Below are positions 28,106 to 39,306 of a stretch of DNA of 64,000 nucleotides, piece by piece. Within the stretch, counting starts at the first letter, position 1; the number at the start of each line of letters is the position of its first letter. Below the pieces are notes generated by a model. The model was given only the letters and a program-made list of their open reading frames with translations, ran no database searches and was not told the origin of the DNA. A program made the position numbers and the translations under genes. The DNA is taken from assembly GCA_011742915.1 (NCBI GenBank), contig JAAQTN010000004.1:62001-126000 (forward strand), read 5' to 3'. The DNA is from Billgrantia desiderata (lineage in GTDB: Bacteria; Pseudomonadota; Gammaproteobacteria; Pseudomonadales; Halomonadaceae).

Positions 28106-29188
28106 TCAGCGAATCTTGAGCGTCGCCAGACCGACCAGAACCAGCACCACGGTGATGATCCAGAAGCGCACGATGACCCGCGGCTCCGGCCAGCCCTTGA
28201 GCTCATAATGGTGGTGTAGCGGTGCCATGCGGAAGATGCGGCGCCCGGTCAGCTTGTAGGAGCCCACCTGCAGGATCACCGAGATGGTCTCGAGCACGAA
28301 GATGCCGCCCATGATGAACAGCACGATCTCCTGGCGCACGATGACCGCCACCACGCCGAGCGCCGCACCCAGCGCCAGCGCCCCGACATCGCCCATGAAC
28401 ACCTGGGCCGGATAGGTGTTGAACCACAGGAAGCCCAGTCCGGCACCGGCAATGGTGGCACAGAAGACGGCCAGCTCGCCGGCACCGGCAATGCTCGGGA
28501 TCTGCAGATAGTTGGCGAATACCGCGTTGCCGCTGGCATAGGCGAAGATCGCCAGGCCCATGGCCACCATGACGGTGGGCATGATGGCCAGGCCATCCAG
28601 GCCGTCGGTGAGGTTGACGGCGTTGGAGCTGCCCACGATCACCAGATAGGTGAGCACGATGTAGAACACTCCCAGCGGGATGACGATGTCCTTGAACAGC
28701 GGCACGATGAGGCTGGTTTCCACCGCACTGGTGGCGGTCAGATAGAGCACCAGCGCCGTCGCCAGGCCGATCACCGATTGCCAGAAATATTTCCAGCGCG
28801 CCGGCAGCCCGCGAGGATTCTTCTCCACCACCTTGCGGTAGTCGTCGACCCAGCCGATCGCACCGAAGCCCAGCGTCACCACCAGCACGATCCACACGAA
28901 ACGATTGGTGAGATCGGCCCACAGCAGGGTGCTGACGGCGATCGCCATCAGGATCATGGCCCCGCCCATGGTCGGCGTGCCCGCCTTGGACAGATGCGAC
29001 TGAGGGCCGTCGTCGCGTACCGCCTGACCGATCTGGCGCTCGACCAGACGCCGAATCATCCACGGCCCCAGCCACAGGCAGAGCAGCAGAGCCGTCATGG
29101 TGCCCAGGATCATGCGCAGGGTCAGATAATTGAAAACATTGAAGGCGCTCTGGTACTGCGCCAGAAAATCAGCCAGAAAAAGCAGCAT
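28106..29188 (-). CDS. mraY: Phospho-MurNAc-pentapeptide translocase MraY
   Basis: Integral membrane enzyme transferring phospho-MurNAc-pentapeptide to undecaprenyl phosphate, giving lipid I. It has 360 residues, identical in length to E. coli, with ten hydrophobic segments. The catalytic aspartates are in [28 protein letters not shown] and [12 protein letters not shown] are family hallmarks. It lies between murF (9 bases) and murD. Confidence 0.98.
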   Translation of the reverse strand: MLLFLADFLAQYQSAFNVFNYLTLRMILGTMTALLLCLWLGPWMIRRLVERQIGQAVRDDGPQSHLSKAGTPTMGGAMILMAIAVSTLLWADLTNRFVWIVLVVTLGFGAIGWVDDYRKVVEKNPRGLPARWKYFWQSVIGLATALVLYLTATSAVETSLIVPLFKDIVIPLGVFYIVLTYLVIVGSSNAVNLTDGLDGLAIMPTVMVAMGLAIFAYASGNAVFANYLQIPSIAGAGELAVFCATIAGAGLGFLWFNTYPAQVFMGDVGALALGAALGVVAVIVRQEIVLFIMGGIFVLETISVILQVGSYKLTGRRIFRMAPLHHHYELKGWPEPRVIVRFWIITVVLVLVGLATLKIR

Positions 29189-29197
29189 GTGTTGCGT

Positions 29198-30565
29198 TCA
29201 CCTTGATGCGTCAGCTCGTAGCGCCGCCACGACCCGTTCCATGCCAGCGCTGCGCGATCCCTTGATCAGAACGCTGGCACCGGTGGGCAGATGGTCCAGG
29301 ACATGACGCGTCAGCGCCTCGTGGTCGTTGAAATGAATTCCGCCGTCGCCGAAAGCCTGGCTTGCGGCCTGTGCCGGCTCGCCGCAGGTCATCAGCACGT
29401 CGATCCCCAGTTTGCGTGCGTAATGGCCGACCTCTGCATGCAGTCGGTCCGAATCCTTCCCCAGTTCTCCCATGGCGCCAAGCAGGCACCACCTGGGGCC
29501 GGGCAGCTCGGTCAGCAGCGCCAGCGCCGCCTTGACCGCTCCCGGGTTGGCGTTATAGCTGTCGTCCAATAGGCGGCTCTGCCGTATACCGCCCAGCGGA
29601 CTCAGGCGTCCCGGCATCGGTATGCAAGCCGCCAGCCCTGCCAGCACCTGCTCGTCGTCGACACCCAGCGCCAGCGCTCCCGCCGCCGCCGCCAGCGCGT
29701 TGGCGACGCTGTGCCGCCCCAACAGGGCAAGCTGCACCCGGCCAATCCTGCGGCCATCCATGACAAGCGTGAAAGCATAGCGCCCCAGGGCGTCGCAGGC
29801 CAGCTCGTCGGCCCGCACCCGACTGCCTTCGGCGAATCCGAAATCCAGTACTTGCCGCGGTGCGGCCAACTGCGCCCAGAACGGGAAATAGACATCGTCG
29901 CGGTTGAGCACCGCCACGCCATCGGCCCCGAGCCCGGCCAGTATCTCGCCCTTGGCCTGGGCGATCTGGCCCATGCCGCCGAACTCGCCGACATGCGCTC
30001 CGGTGACGTTGGTGATGATGGCCACCTGCGGCTCGGCGAGACTGGTGGTCCAGGCGATCTCGCCAAGGTGGTTGGCACCCAGCTCGATCACGGCGCGACG
30101 ATGGGCGTCGGTCAGCCCCAGCAGGGTCAACGGTGCGCCGATGTCGTTGTTAAGATTGCCCCGCGTGGCCAGGGTCATGCCGCCCAGACCAAGCAACTGA
30201 GCCAGCAGCTCCTTGACGCTGGTCTTGCCGCTGTTGCCCGTTACCGCCACCAGCGGGCCACCCCAGGCCCGGCGCCGGGCACGCCCGAGCAGACCGAGCG
30301 CCAGGCGGGTATCGGAGACCACCAACTGTGGCAGCGGGTCCTCGACGGGCCGCTCGACCAGGGCCGCCGCCGCACCGGCTTCGCGGGCCTGGGCAATGAA
30401 ATCGTGGGCATCGAAGCGCTCGCCGCGCAGTGCTACGAAGAGACTACCCGGTGACAGGCTGCGCGTATCGCTGACGATATCGCCGAGCGCCACGTCGCGC
30501 GCAGGCGCATCCACGCCCAGCGCGACGGCCACTTCGGCAAGCGTATTTAGACCTGATCCGCTCAT
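29198..30565 (-). CDS. murF: UDP-MurNAc-tripeptide--D-alanyl-D-alanine ligase
   Basis: Adds the D-Ala-D-Ala dipeptide, completing the cytoplasmic pentapeptide precursor. It has 455 residues. SDTRSLSPGSLFVAL (32-46) is the uridine-binding domain, the P-loop is GNSGKT (110-115), and LLDDSYNANPGAVKAAL belongs to the C-terminal domain. ATG 30565 overlaps the murE stop as ATGA. Confidence 0.97.
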   Translation of the reverse strand: MSGSGLNTLAEVAVALGVDAPARDVALGDIVSDTRSLSPGSLFVALRGERFDAHDFIAQAREAGAAAALVERPVEDPLPQLVVSDTRLALGLLGRARRRAWGGPLVAVTGNSGKTSVKELLAQLLGLGGMTLATRGNLNNDIGAPLTLLGLTDAHRRAVIELGANHLGEIAWTTSLAEPQVAIITNVTGAHVGEFGGMGQIAQAKGEILAGLGADGVAVLNRDDVYFPFWAQLAAPRQVLDFGFAEGSRVRADELACDALGRYAFTLVMDGRRIGRVQLALLGRHSVANALAAAAGALALGVDDEQVLAGLAACIPMPGRLSPLGGIRQSRLLDDSYNANPGAVKAALALLTELPGPRWCLLGAMGELGKDSDRLHAEVGHYARKLGIDVLMTCGEPAQAASQAFGDGGIHFNDHEALTRHVLDHLPTGASVLIKGSRSAGMERVVAALRADASR

Positions 30566-32070
30566 TGTCCCGCCTCGCGACTGGCCAGTGCCGATTCGGT
30601 CTCGGCGACATCGCTGAAGGGATGACGCACGCCGGCGACCTCCTGATAGGCTTCGTGGCCCTTGCCGGCGATCAGCACCACATCGTTGACGTCGGCCTGC
30701 GCGATGGTGCGGGCGATGGCTTCGCTGCGCCCCGCCACGACCTCGCTGCGCTGCCTGGCCTCGGCCGACACGCCGGCAAGTATCTGCTGGCGTATCTCGG
30801 CGGGGTCTTCGCTGCGGGGATTGTCGTCGGTGATCACCAGCCGGTCGGCATGACGCTCCGCCGTCGCTCCCATCAGCGGGCGCTTGCCACTGTCGCGATC
30901 GCCACCGCAGCCGAACAGGCACCACAGTTTACCGTTGCCGGGAAGATGCTGGCGCAGCGCACCCAGTGCATTCTCCAATGCGCCGGGAGTATGGGCGTAG
31001 TCGACGATCACGGTCGGCATGCCGTCGCTGCCGAAGCGCTGCATGCGCCCGGGTACGGGGGTCAGCCCGGAAGCCGCGGCAAACAGCGCCTCCAGGCTTT
31101 CCCCGAGGCCGTAGAGCGTGGCAATGGCAAGCAGCACGTTGTCGAGATTGAAGCGCCCCATCAGCGGCAGCTCGAGGCTACGCTCTCCCTCCGGGGTCGC
31201 GACCAGCGCCAACTGGCCGGAGGTCTCGGGCCGCCAGTCGACCACGCGCAGCGTCGCCGCCGGGTCGTCGCCGACGGCCAGCACGCGCACCCCGTCCGCC
31301 AGCCCCGCCAGCATCAGACCGGCGAGGGAGTCGTCGGCGTTGACCACCGCCAACTCCAGCTCGGAGCGACGAAACAGGCGTGCCTTGGCCGCGGCATAGG
31401 CCGCCATGCTGCCGTGATAATCCAGGTGATCTCGAGTGAGATTGGTGAATACTGCGGCCTTGACCCGACAGCCGTCGAGGCGGTCCTGCTCAAGCGCATG
31501 GGAAGAGACCTCCATGGCCACCCGCCCGATACCGCCTGCGGCCATCTCACCGAGAGCCGCCTGCAGCATCAGCGGCCCCGGCGTCGTCAGCCCGGTATCC
31601 GTGAGCTGTCCGGGGCGCCCGACACCCAGCGTGCCGATGAGCCCGGCTTCCCGTCCAAGGGCCGCACTCAGTTCGGCCAGGTAGTGGGTCACGGAGCTCT
31701 TGCCATTGGTCCCGGTAACACCGATCAGCTCCAGCGCCTTCGGCACGTCGTACAGCCACTGCCCCAGTTCGCCCAGGCGCTGGCGCAGGAACGGCAGGCC
31801 CAGCACCGGCTTGCCCTCGGCCGAGGCAGGCAGCGACTCATCCGGCTCGAGGTGGTAAAGCACCTGCACGGCGCCCGCCTGCAGCGCCTGTGCCAGATAT
31901 CTGCGGCCGTCTCCGCTCACACCGGGCACGGCCACGAAGACATCGCCCGGCTCGACCAGACGGCTGTCGAGCACCAGACGCAGCGCAGCGTCACCGATCG
32001 ACGCCGGTATCGTCAGATTGGGCCAGCAGCGGCACAGCGCCGACTGTAGACGGGAAGCACTCACCTGCAT
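30562..32070 (-). CDS. murE: UDP-MurNAc-tripeptide synthetase (meso-diaminopimelate adding)
   Basis: Adds the third stem-peptide residue. It has 502 residues. The P-loop GTNGKS is at 120-125 and the motif DNPRSEDP specifies meso-diaminopimelate rather than lysine, fitting a Gram-negative wall. ATG 32070 starts MQVSASRLQ; the frame is open upstream into ftsI without similarity. It is 31 bases downstream of ftsI. Confidence 0.97.
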   Translation of the reverse strand: MQVSASRLQSALCRCWPNLTIPASIGDAALRLVLDSRLVEPGDVFVAVPGVSGDGRRYLAQALQAGAVQVLYHLEPDESLPASAEGKPVLGLPFLRQRLGELGQWLYDVPKALELIGVTGTNGKSSVTHYLAELSAALGREAGLIGTLGVGRPGQLTDTGLTTPGPLMLQAALGEMAAGGIGRVAMEVSSHALEQDRLDGCRVKAAVFTNLTRDHLDYHGSMAAYAAAKARLFRRSELELAVVNADDSLAGLMLAGLADGVRVLAVGDDPAATLRVVDWRPETSGQLALVATPEGERSLELPLMGRFNLDNVLLAIATLYGLGESLEALFAAASGLTPVPGRMQRFGSDGMPTVIVDYAHTPGALENALGALRQHLPGNGKLWCLFGCGGDRDSGKRPLMGATAERHADRLVITDDNPRSEDPAEIRQQILAGVSAEARQRSEVVAGRSEAIARTIAQADVNDVVLIAGKGHEAYQEVAGVRHPFSDVAETESALASREAGQ

Positions 32071-32101
32071 CGACGCACCTCTGTCGTGGGAAAGGCAACA
32101 G

Positions 32102-33811
32102 TCATTGTGTTCGTTGATCCGGCGGCACGTCGAGCAGACGCAGGGCGCTGCCCGTGACACGCGAGAAGACCGGCGCCGCCACGGCGCCGCCGAAGAAGTC
32201 TCCACCCCGGGGATGATCGATCATGACGATGGTGACGATACGCGGATCGGAAACCGGGGCGACGCCGGCAAACAGGCTGCGATAGGCGTTCTCTTCATAA
32301 CCCGCCACCGAGGTCTTGCGTACCGTACCGGTCTTGCCTGCCACCCGGTAGCCCGGCACGGCGGCGCGGCGCCCACCCGTGGTGGGCTGAACCGACTGCT
32401 CCATGATGCGCAGCAGCTCATGGGCCACCTGAGGGTCGATGGCGGGTTCGCCCACCGGCGCCTCGTTCAGCTTGAGCAGCGAGGGCGGCATGCGTACGCC
32501 GCCGTTGGCCAAGGCGGTATAGGCGCTGGCCAACTGCAGGGCGGAGACCGACAGACCATAACCGTAGGAGAGCGCCGCCCACTGACTGCGCGACCAGCGC
32601 ACAGGCGCCGGCATATGGCCCACCGCCTCGCCGGGAAAGCCGGTATCGGTGCTCTGACCGAAGCCCAACCGACGGTAGAGGTCGGGCACCAACGGGTCGT
32701 CCAGTTCGAGCACCAGCTTCGACATGCCGATGTTCGACGACTTTTCGAGAATGCCCGCCAGATCGAGCCTGCCGTAGTTGCGAATGTCGCGAATGGTGAA
32801 ACGGTCGATGCGCATCCAGCCCGGTGAGGTATCGACCACGATGTCGCTATCGAAGCGCCCGCTCTCCATGATGGCCGCCATGGCCAGCGGCTTCACCACC
32901 GAGCCGGGTTCGAAGACGTCGACGATGGCCTGGTTACGCAACCCACGCGGGTCCAGCCCGGCACGGTTGTTGGGGTTGTAGGAGGGCTGATTGGCCATGG
33001 CCAGCACTTCGCCGGTGCGGGCGTCCATCATCACCACCACCCCACCGTCGGCATCGTGCTCGGCCACGGCTGCCTTGAGCTCGCGGTAGGCCATGTACTG
33101 CAGCCGCTGATCGATGGCAAGGGTCAGCTCACCGCCCGGCTGAGCCTCGCGCAGTACCGCCAGATCCCGCACCAGACGGCCACGGCGATCCTTGATCACC
33201 CGGCGCTGTCCGGGGGTGCCGGCCAGATAGGGCTGGTAGGCGAGCTCCACCCCCTCCTGGCCCATGTCGTCCACGTTGGTCACGCCCAGCAATTGGGCAA
33301 TCACCTCGCCGGCCGGGTAATAGCGCTTGTATTCATGCTGGGCATAGACGCCGGGAACGCGCAGGTCCAGGACCCGCTGCGCGGCAACCGGCGTGAGCTG
33401 GCGACGCAGGAACATGAACTCCCGCGCCGCAAAACGCTCCAGTCTGGCGTCGAGATCGTCGGGCGTCATGCCCAGCGCCTGCGCCAGCATCAGCCGCTGG
33501 ATGCGATCTTCGGGAACCTCCTGCGGATTGGCCCATAGCGTCACCACCGGCGTGGAGATGGCCAGCGGCTCGCCGTTGCGATCGGTGATCATGCCGCGGT
33601 GGGCGGTGAGCGACTCGGTACGCAGAATTCGCGCATCGCCCTGCCCCTGCAGGAACGGCCGATCGAAGACGTGCAGGGTCACGATACGCCCGGCCAGCAG
33701 CAGCAGGCCGATGAACACCACGCCCAGCACGACGCCGTATCGCAGCCCGCCCATGGGCGCCATGGGCGGGCGCCGGCGCGGTGTCACTCCGTTGCGCACA
33801 TCCGTACTCAT
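32102..33811 (-). CDS. ftsI: Peptidoglycan D,D-transpeptidase FtsI (PBP3)
   Basis: Septum-specific penicillin-binding protein. It has 569 residues. A short tail is followed by one membrane helix (about 24-41), the pedestal domain (about 55-220) and the transpeptidase domain. Ser304 and Lys307 are the SxxK pair in EPGSVVKPLA, SSN follows in EKSSNIGMSKL, and KTG in AGKTGTVRK. ATG 33811 overlaps the ftsL stop by four bases. Confidence 0.97.
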   Translation of the reverse strand: MSTDVRNGVTPRRRPPMAPMGGLRYGVVLGVVFIGLLLLAGRIVTLHVFDRPFLQGQGDARILRTESLTAHRGMITDRNGEPLAISTPVVTLWANPQEVPEDRIQRLMLAQALGMTPDDLDARLERFAAREFMFLRRQLTPVAAQRVLDLRVPGVYAQHEYKRYYPAGEVIAQLLGVTNVDDMGQEGVELAYQPYLAGTPGQRRVIKDRRGRLVRDLAVLREAQPGGELTLAIDQRLQYMAYRELKAAVAEHDADGGVVVMMDARTGEVLAMANQPSYNPNNRAGLDPRGLRNQAIVDVFEPGSVVKPLAMAAIMESGRFDSDIVVDTSPGWMRIDRFTIRDIRNYGRLDLAGILEKSSNIGMSKLVLELDDPLVPDLYRRLGFGQSTDTGFPGEAVGHMPAPVRWSRSQWAALSYGYGLSVSALQLASAYTALANGGVRMPPSLLKLNEAPVGEPAIDPQVAHELLRIMEQSVQPTTGGRRAAVPGYRVAGKTGTVRKTSVAGYEENAYRSLFAGVAPVSDPRIVTIVMIDHPRGGDFFGGAVAAPVFSRVTGSALRLLDVPPDQRTQ

Positions 33812-34137
33812 GGCCGGATGACCTCGACTTCGTTGACGTGGGGCAGTCGCATCTCGAGCCGCTCGACTGCCAGGCGCTCGATGCGCGCCGGCGATGACCA
33901 GGCGCTCTCCTCCAGCAGCAGTTGGCCCCACTCCGTCTGCAGCTGGTCGCGCTCGCGCTCGAGCTGTTGCAGGCGTGCATACTGGGCACGCGTCTGATGG
34001 CTGGTATTGACCACCGCCATGGCGGTGATCAGACATGCCAGCACCAGAGCGGTCACCAGCAGCAGCCGCCAACTGGGGCGCTTGTTCGCCGGCCAGGCGG
34101 CTCGCAGCATGCGTGGTGAGAGGCGTCCTTGCATCAT
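33808..34137 (-). CDS. ftsL: Cell division protein FtsL
   Basis: Small bitopic divisome protein forming a coiled coil with FtsB and linking FtsQ to FtsWI. It has 109 residues: a basic cytoplasmic segment (1-24), a membrane helix (about 25-43) and a leucine-rich coiled coil (about 50-75, YARLQQLERERDQLQTEW). It is recognised by position and architecture, since the sequence is poorly conserved. Two adjacent ATG codons (34137, 34134) are possible starts. Confidence 0.93.
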   Translation of the reverse strand: MMQGRLSPRMLRAAWPANKRPSWRLLLVTALVLACLITAMAVVNTSHQTRAQYARLQQLERERDQLQTEWGQLLLEESAWSSPARIERLAVERLEMRLPHVNEVEVIRP

Positions 34138-34145
34138 GCCTCTCC

Positions 34146-35102
34146 TCAGGCCAGCTTGCGTGCAGCGCGCATCACAGCGCTGCGTGCGCGTGGATTGGCG
34201 TCGACTTCAGCCGCAGACGGGCGCTGCGCCTTGCCCAGCATCTCCAGGCGCCTGGCGAGCTGATCCTCGCGTACCGGCACGCCCCGTGGCAGATCGCTGT
34301 CGCCACGCACGTGTTCACGGATGAAGCGCTTGACCCGGCGATCCTCCAACGAATGAAAGCTGATCACCACCAGGTGCCCACCGGGAGCCAACGCCTCCAG
34401 CGCCCCAGCCAGCGCGGCATCCAACTGCTCGAGTTCGGCGTTGATATGGATACGCAGTGCCTGAAAGGCCCGCGTAGCGGGATGCTTGCCCTTCTCCCAG
34501 GCGGGGTGGGCCGTCTTGAGCACCTCGGCCAGATCGCCGGTACGCAGAAAGGGCTTGTCGAGACGGCGCGTCACGACGGCCCGGGCCAGGCGTTTGGCGA
34601 ACCGCTCCTCACCGTAGGCCTTGAACACCTGGGCGATCTCGGCCTCGCTGGCCCGCGCCAGCCAGTCGGCGGCACTTTCGCCTCGGGTCGGGTCCATGCG
34701 CATGTCGAGGGGACCGTCACGCAGAAAGCTGAACCCCCGCTCGGGATCGTCCAACTGCGGCGATGACACGCCAACGTCCAGCAACACGCCGTCCAGCTTG
34801 CCGAAGAGGTCGTGGCGGCGTGCGATCTCGGCCAGATTGGCGAACTCGCCCTGCTCGATGACGAAGCGTGAATCCGTCAGCGTCCGCGCCTCGGCAATGG
34901 CCTGAGGGTCGCGGTCGATGGCCAGCAGGCGGCCCTGTGGGCTCAAGCGTTCGAGAATGGCGCGGGAGTGTCCGCCGCGCCCGAAGGTACCGTCCAGATA
35001 GGCACCGCCGGAGTCATGAACGAGAGCATCCACGGCCCCATCCAGTAGCACGCTGGCATGACGAAAGCCATGACGGCTCGGTTCAGCTGCGGATGGCGGC
35101 AT
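34146..35102 (-). CDS. rsmH: 16S rRNA (cytosine-1402-N4)-methyltransferase
   Basis: Methylates N4 of C1402 in 16S rRNA, acting with RsmI which modifies the 2'-O of the same base. It has 318 residues. [16 protein letters not shown] is the SAM-binding motif; [19 protein letters not shown] and [14 protein letters not shown] are family signatures. ATG 35102 is preferred because AGGA lies six bases before it; an ATG at 35138 would add twelve residues. It opens the dcw cluster here, with no mraZ before it, although rsmI lies just across rnpB. Confidence 0.96.
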   Translation of the reverse strand: MPPSAAEPSRHGFRHASVLLDGAVDALVHDSGGAYLDGTFGRGGHSRAILERLSPQGRLLAIDRDPQAIAEARTLTDSRFVIEQGEFANLAEIARRHDLFGKLDGVLLDVGVSSPQLDDPERGFSFLRDGPLDMRMDPTRGESAADWLARASEAEIAQVFKAYGEERFAKRLARAVVTRRLDKPFLRTGDLAEVLKTAHPAWEKGKHPATRAFQALRIHINAELEQLDAALAGALEALAPGGHLVVISFHSLEDRRVKRFIREHVRGDSDLPRGVPVREDQLARRLEMLGKAQRPSAAEVDANPRARSAVMRAARKLA

Positions 35103-35167
35103 GCGCTTTCCTGATGTCTCGGACTCGTAGGGACGCATCCGGCAGCCCGGATGCGCTAGCTGTGAAT

Positions 35168-35530
<363 letters not shown>

Positions 35531-35537
35531 GAGCGCA

Positions 35538-35566
35538 AGAATACCAGCGTGCCGGTGGCCTCTCAA
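35538..35566 (-). promoter_or_regulatory. rnpB promoter
   Basis: Minus strand TTGAGA (35561-35566), exactly 17 bp, TATTCT (35538-35543), then seven bases to the RNA 5' end at 35530. Spacing agrees with the 5' end inferred independently from helix P1. Confidence 0.85.
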
Positions 35567-35583
35567 TGTCTTTCCGCCCCGTC

Positions 35584-36441
35584 TCAGCGGGCCTCCTTCA
35601 GCGCCTGGGCCTGGCCGTACCAGGTTTTCTTCGCCCCGCCCAGAAGCCTTGCCGCCACGGCCGCGGCCTGCTTCACCCCCACGCCCTCGTCCAGCAGCGC
35701 CGCAAGCAGGGCATGCGCCTCCACGCTGGCCGTATCGCCGCCCTCCTTCGGCTCGGCCCCCGCCACCATGATCACGAACTCGCCCCGCGCCTGATCCGGA
35801 TCGGCCTGCATGCAGGCCAGCAGCCTCTCGGCGTCACCTTCCAGAAAGGTCTCGAAGGATTTCGTCAGCTCCCGCGCCAGCACCAGCCGGCGCGTACCGA
35901 GCTCGGCGCCAATATCGGCCAGCGCGTCGCGTATCCGGTGCGGCGACTCGTAGAAGACCAGCGTCTCTTCGCGCAACGCCAGGTCCTTCAGGCGCTGGCG
36001 GCGAGCTCCGCCCTTGGCCGGCAGGAATCCCTGGAACAGGAAGCGGTCGGTGGGCAAGCCGGACGCACACAGCGCCGCCACCAGCGCACAAGCACCGGGC
36101 ACGGGCACGATGCGGCGCCCCCGTGCCCGCAGCTCGCGAACCAGCACGAACCCCGGATCGCTGATCAGCGGCGTTCCCGCATCGCTCACCAGGGCAATGC
36201 TCTCGCCGCCCAGCAGGCGCCGGTCGAGCTGCTCGACTCGGGCCGCCTCGTTGTGCTCGTGCAGCGAGAGCATCGGCACCGACAACCCCAGGTGGCGCAA
36301 CAGCCGCGACGTATGACGGGTATCCTCGGCGGCGACCAGCGCCACCTCGCCCAGTATCCTCGCCGCCCTGGGGCTCAGGTCCTCCAGATTCCCAATCGGC
36401 GTGGCGACCACGTACAATGTACCAAGATGTATATCCGACAT
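35584..36441 (-). CDS. rsmI: 16S rRNA (cytidine-1402-2'-O)-methyltransferase
   Basis: SAM-dependent tetrapyrrole-methylase-fold enzyme adding the 2'-O-methyl group to C1402 of 16S rRNA. It has 285 residues. LYVVATPIGNLEDLS (9-23), EDTRHTSRLL (39-48), LVSDAGTPLISDPG and VVFYESPHR-like LVFYESPHR are all conserved. It is divergent from lpoA, the arrangement found in many gammaproteobacteria, and close to its functional partner rsmH. Confidence 0.97.
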   Translation of the reverse strand: MSDIHLGTLYVVATPIGNLEDLSPRAARILGEVALVAAEDTRHTSRLLRHLGLSVPMLSLHEHNEAARVEQLDRRLLGGESIALVSDAGTPLISDPGFVLVRELRARGRRIVPVPGACALVAALCASGLPTDRFLFQGFLPAKGGARRQRLKDLALREETLVFYESPHRIRDALADIGAELGTRRLVLARELTKSFETFLEGDAERLLACMQADPDQARGEFVIMVAGAEPKEGGDTASVEAHALLAALLDEGVGVKQAAAVAARLLGGAKKTWYGQAQALKEAR

Positions 36442-36543
36442 GGCGACTCCTCAGGGGGATTTTCGGCCTTGGCCCGTGCGAGATGAAGGGTCGACTCCCG
36501 AGGCAGGCGAACGCCGCTCCGAGCCCGAGACAAGGAAGGATTC

Positions 36544-38313
36544 ATGCTAAAGATGCCCCGCGGCCTGCTGGCCACCGTGCTCCTCGCCCTCCTGGTGGCA
36601 GGCTGCGCACCTCCCGGCATCGTCGAGCGAGCTCCCGTCGACGACCCCGACCAGCTCCTGCGGCAGGCACAGCAGCAGGCACCCGAAGAGGCCGCGCTGA
36701 GCCGGCTCGAAGCGGCCGACATCCTAGCACGCCAAGGACAGCGTACCCAGGCACTGCAGATTTCCAGCGAGATCGACGACAGCCGGCTGCCCGCCGAATA
36801 CCGCCTGCAGTGGGCCATGCTGCTGTCGGAGCTCGGCAACGAGCTGGGCGAGCCCTGGGCGGTGATCCAGGCCGGGCAACTACTCGACGAGATCGACTTT
36901 CCCAGCGATGCCGGCCTGATCCTGCGCGAGCGCCTGGGCCTGGCGCTTGGCCAGGTCGACGAGCATCGTGCCGCCGCCGACATGCTGATGTACGTACAGG
37001 CACGCACCGAGCGTGAAGCGCTCAACGATCCCATCTGGAACTCGCTCTCACGCCTCGATGCCAGCGAACTGGCCAGCCTGCGCGAGGGCGCCGACGAGCT
37101 GGCCCTGGGCTGGCTGAGTCTTGCCGGCCTGGTACGCGAAAGCGATGGCGACATCGAGCGCCTGCTGTCGAACCTGGAAGCCTGGCGCGAGCGCAATGCC
37201 CGGCACCCGGCAGCTCGTGACGTGCCCTCGGAGCTGCTCGCCCTGCGTGAGCTGCGCGGCAGGGAAGTCCGCCACATCGCCGTCTTCCTTCCCGAATCGG
37301 GCCCGCTGAGCAGCGTCGCCGAATCGATCCGTGCCGGCATGCGCATGCACCACATGCACAGTGCCGAGCGCAACGGCGGCCTGCGCCTCTCGTTCATCGA
37401 CGCCAGCCACGGCAACCTCGATGCACTCTACGCCGAAGCGCGCGACATCGGCGCCCAGGTGGTCATCGGCCCCCTCGACAAGGACGAAGTCACCGAGCTC
37501 GAAAATCGCGACCGCGTACCGCTGCCGACACTGGCGCTCAACTACGGCCACGGCGACAGCAACCAGGCGCAGGGGCTGTTCCAGTACGGCCTGTCGGCAG
37601 AGGACGAGGCGCGCCAGGTAGCCCGCCGCGCCCGTGAGGACGGCCACCGCCGCGCCGCCATGATGGTGCCCGACAACGAATGGGGCACCCGGGTAGGCCG
37701 CGCCTTCCAGCAGGAGTGGAGCCGGCTCGACGGCATCGTCACCAACGCCGTCACCTACGACCCCCGCGGCTCCGCCACCGAAAGCACTCGCCGGGTGCTC
37801 GCCGGTGGCCGCCCGGACATGCTGTTCCTGCTGGCCCTGCCCAGCTACGCCCGCCAGGTGCCGCCGAATCTCGACTATTTCGACGCCGCCAACCTGCCTA
37901 TCTACGCCACCTCTCACCTGTACGAGGGGCGCCCGCAGCCGCTGCTCGACCACGATCTGGATGACGTCTTCTTCGTCGACATTCCCTGGCAGATCCCCGA
38001 TGCGGCGGTCGGCGGCGTCGAGGCGCTGCCCTACCTGGCCAGCTTCCAGGACCTGCGCGAAGACTCCGACCCAGCCACCTTCCGGCTGATGGCGATGGGT
38101 GTCGACGCCTATGAGCTGGCACGCCGGCTGCCGCAGTTCCAGCTACTGCCCGAGAGTGAGCTGTTCGGCGCCACCGGCCTGCTGCTGCCGGGGCGCGACG
38201 GTCGCATCGAGCGCCGGCTGCCATGGGCACGCTTCGAGCGTGGCGTGCCGCGCCCCATCCTGACCTTCGAACTGCTCGACGGCGACCTGCTCGACAATGG
38301 TCAGCTCAACTGA
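36544..38313 (+). CDS. lpoA: Penicillin-binding protein activator LpoA
   Basis: Outer-membrane lipoprotein that reaches through the peptidoglycan to activate PBP1A. It has 589 residues. A lipoprotein signal peptide ends in LVAGC with the lipidated Cys21. A helical TPR-like N-domain (about 30-240, rich in Leu/Glu/Arg) is followed by a periplasmic-binding-protein-like domain from about 245 (HIAVFLPESGPL) to the end. The gene order rsmI / lpoA-yraN-diaA-dolP is diagnostic. yraN starts inside its last 17 bases. Confidence 0.93.
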   Translation: MLKMPRGLLATVLLALLVAGCAPPGIVERAPVDDPDQLLRQAQQQAPEEAALSRLEAADILARQGQRTQALQISSEIDDSRLPAEYRLQWAMLLSELGNELGEPWAVIQAGQLLDEIDFPSDAGLILRERLGLALGQVDEHRAAADMLMYVQARTEREALNDPIWNSLSRLDASELASLREGADELALGWLSLAGLVRESDGDIERLLSNLEAWRERNARHPAARDVPSELLALRELRGREVRHIAVFLPESGPLSSVAESIRAGMRMHHMHSAERNGGLRLSFIDASHGNLDALYAEARDIGAQVVIGPLDKDEVTELENRDRVPLPTLALNYGHGDSNQAQGLFQYGLSAEDEARQVARRAREDGHRRAAMMVPDNEWGTRVGRAFQQEWSRLDGIVTNAVTYDPRGSATESTRRVLAGGRPDMLFLLALPSYARQVPPNLDYFDAANLPIYATSHLYEGRPQPLLDHDLDDVFFVDIPWQIPDAAVGGVEALPYLASFQDLREDSDPATFRLMAMGVDAYELARRLPQFQLLPESELFGATGLLLPGRDGRIERRLPWARFERGVPRPILTFELLDGDLLDNGQLN

Positions 38314-38665
38314 TGCCCGCGCCCGCGGCGCTCGGGTCGAGCGCCTGGGCGCCGAATGGCTAGCGGACAAGGGGCTCCGGCTCATCGCCAGCAACCAGCA
38401 GTTCAAGGGCGGTGAGCTCGACCTGGTGATGAGCCACGGCGAGACGCTGGTGTTCGTGGAGGTGCGCCATCGCGCCGACGCGCGCCACGGCCACCCCCTC
38501 GAGACCGTCACCCGGGCCAAGCAGCGCCGGCTGGTCCATGCCGCGCGTTTTTATCTGGCCCGCAACCGGCTATCATGTCCCTGCCGTTTCGACGTGCTGG
38601 CAGTGACCGGCACCCCGCCCTTGCTTGATTTCGAATGGGTGCAGGGCGCTTTCGAAGCGTTCTGA
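38297..38665 (+). CDS. yraN: YraN family endonuclease-like protein
   Basis: UPF0102 family; a predicted Holliday-junction-resolvase-like nuclease fold of unproven function. It has 122 residues. The conserved core is GGELDLVM followed by LVFVEVRHR, where Glu, Asp, Glu and Val-Arg correspond to the nuclease motif E-D-ExK-like positions; the usual K is an R here (VEVRHR), as in many members. It overlaps lpoA by 17 bases, implying coupled translation. Confidence 0.93.
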   Translation: MVSSTDARARGARVERLGAEWLADKGLRLIASNQQFKGGELDLVMSHGETLVFVEVRHRADARHGHPLETVTRAKQRRLVHAARFYLARNRLSCPCRFDVLAVTGTPPLLDFEWVQGAFEAF

Positions 38666-39301
<636 letters not shown>

Positions 39302-39306
39302 CTCCC

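Noticed and set aside
35103..35138. Longer start for rsmH at 35138
   Set aside because: The ATG at 35102 has a ribosome-binding site at proper spacing and matches the family N-terminus; the extra twelve residues do not.
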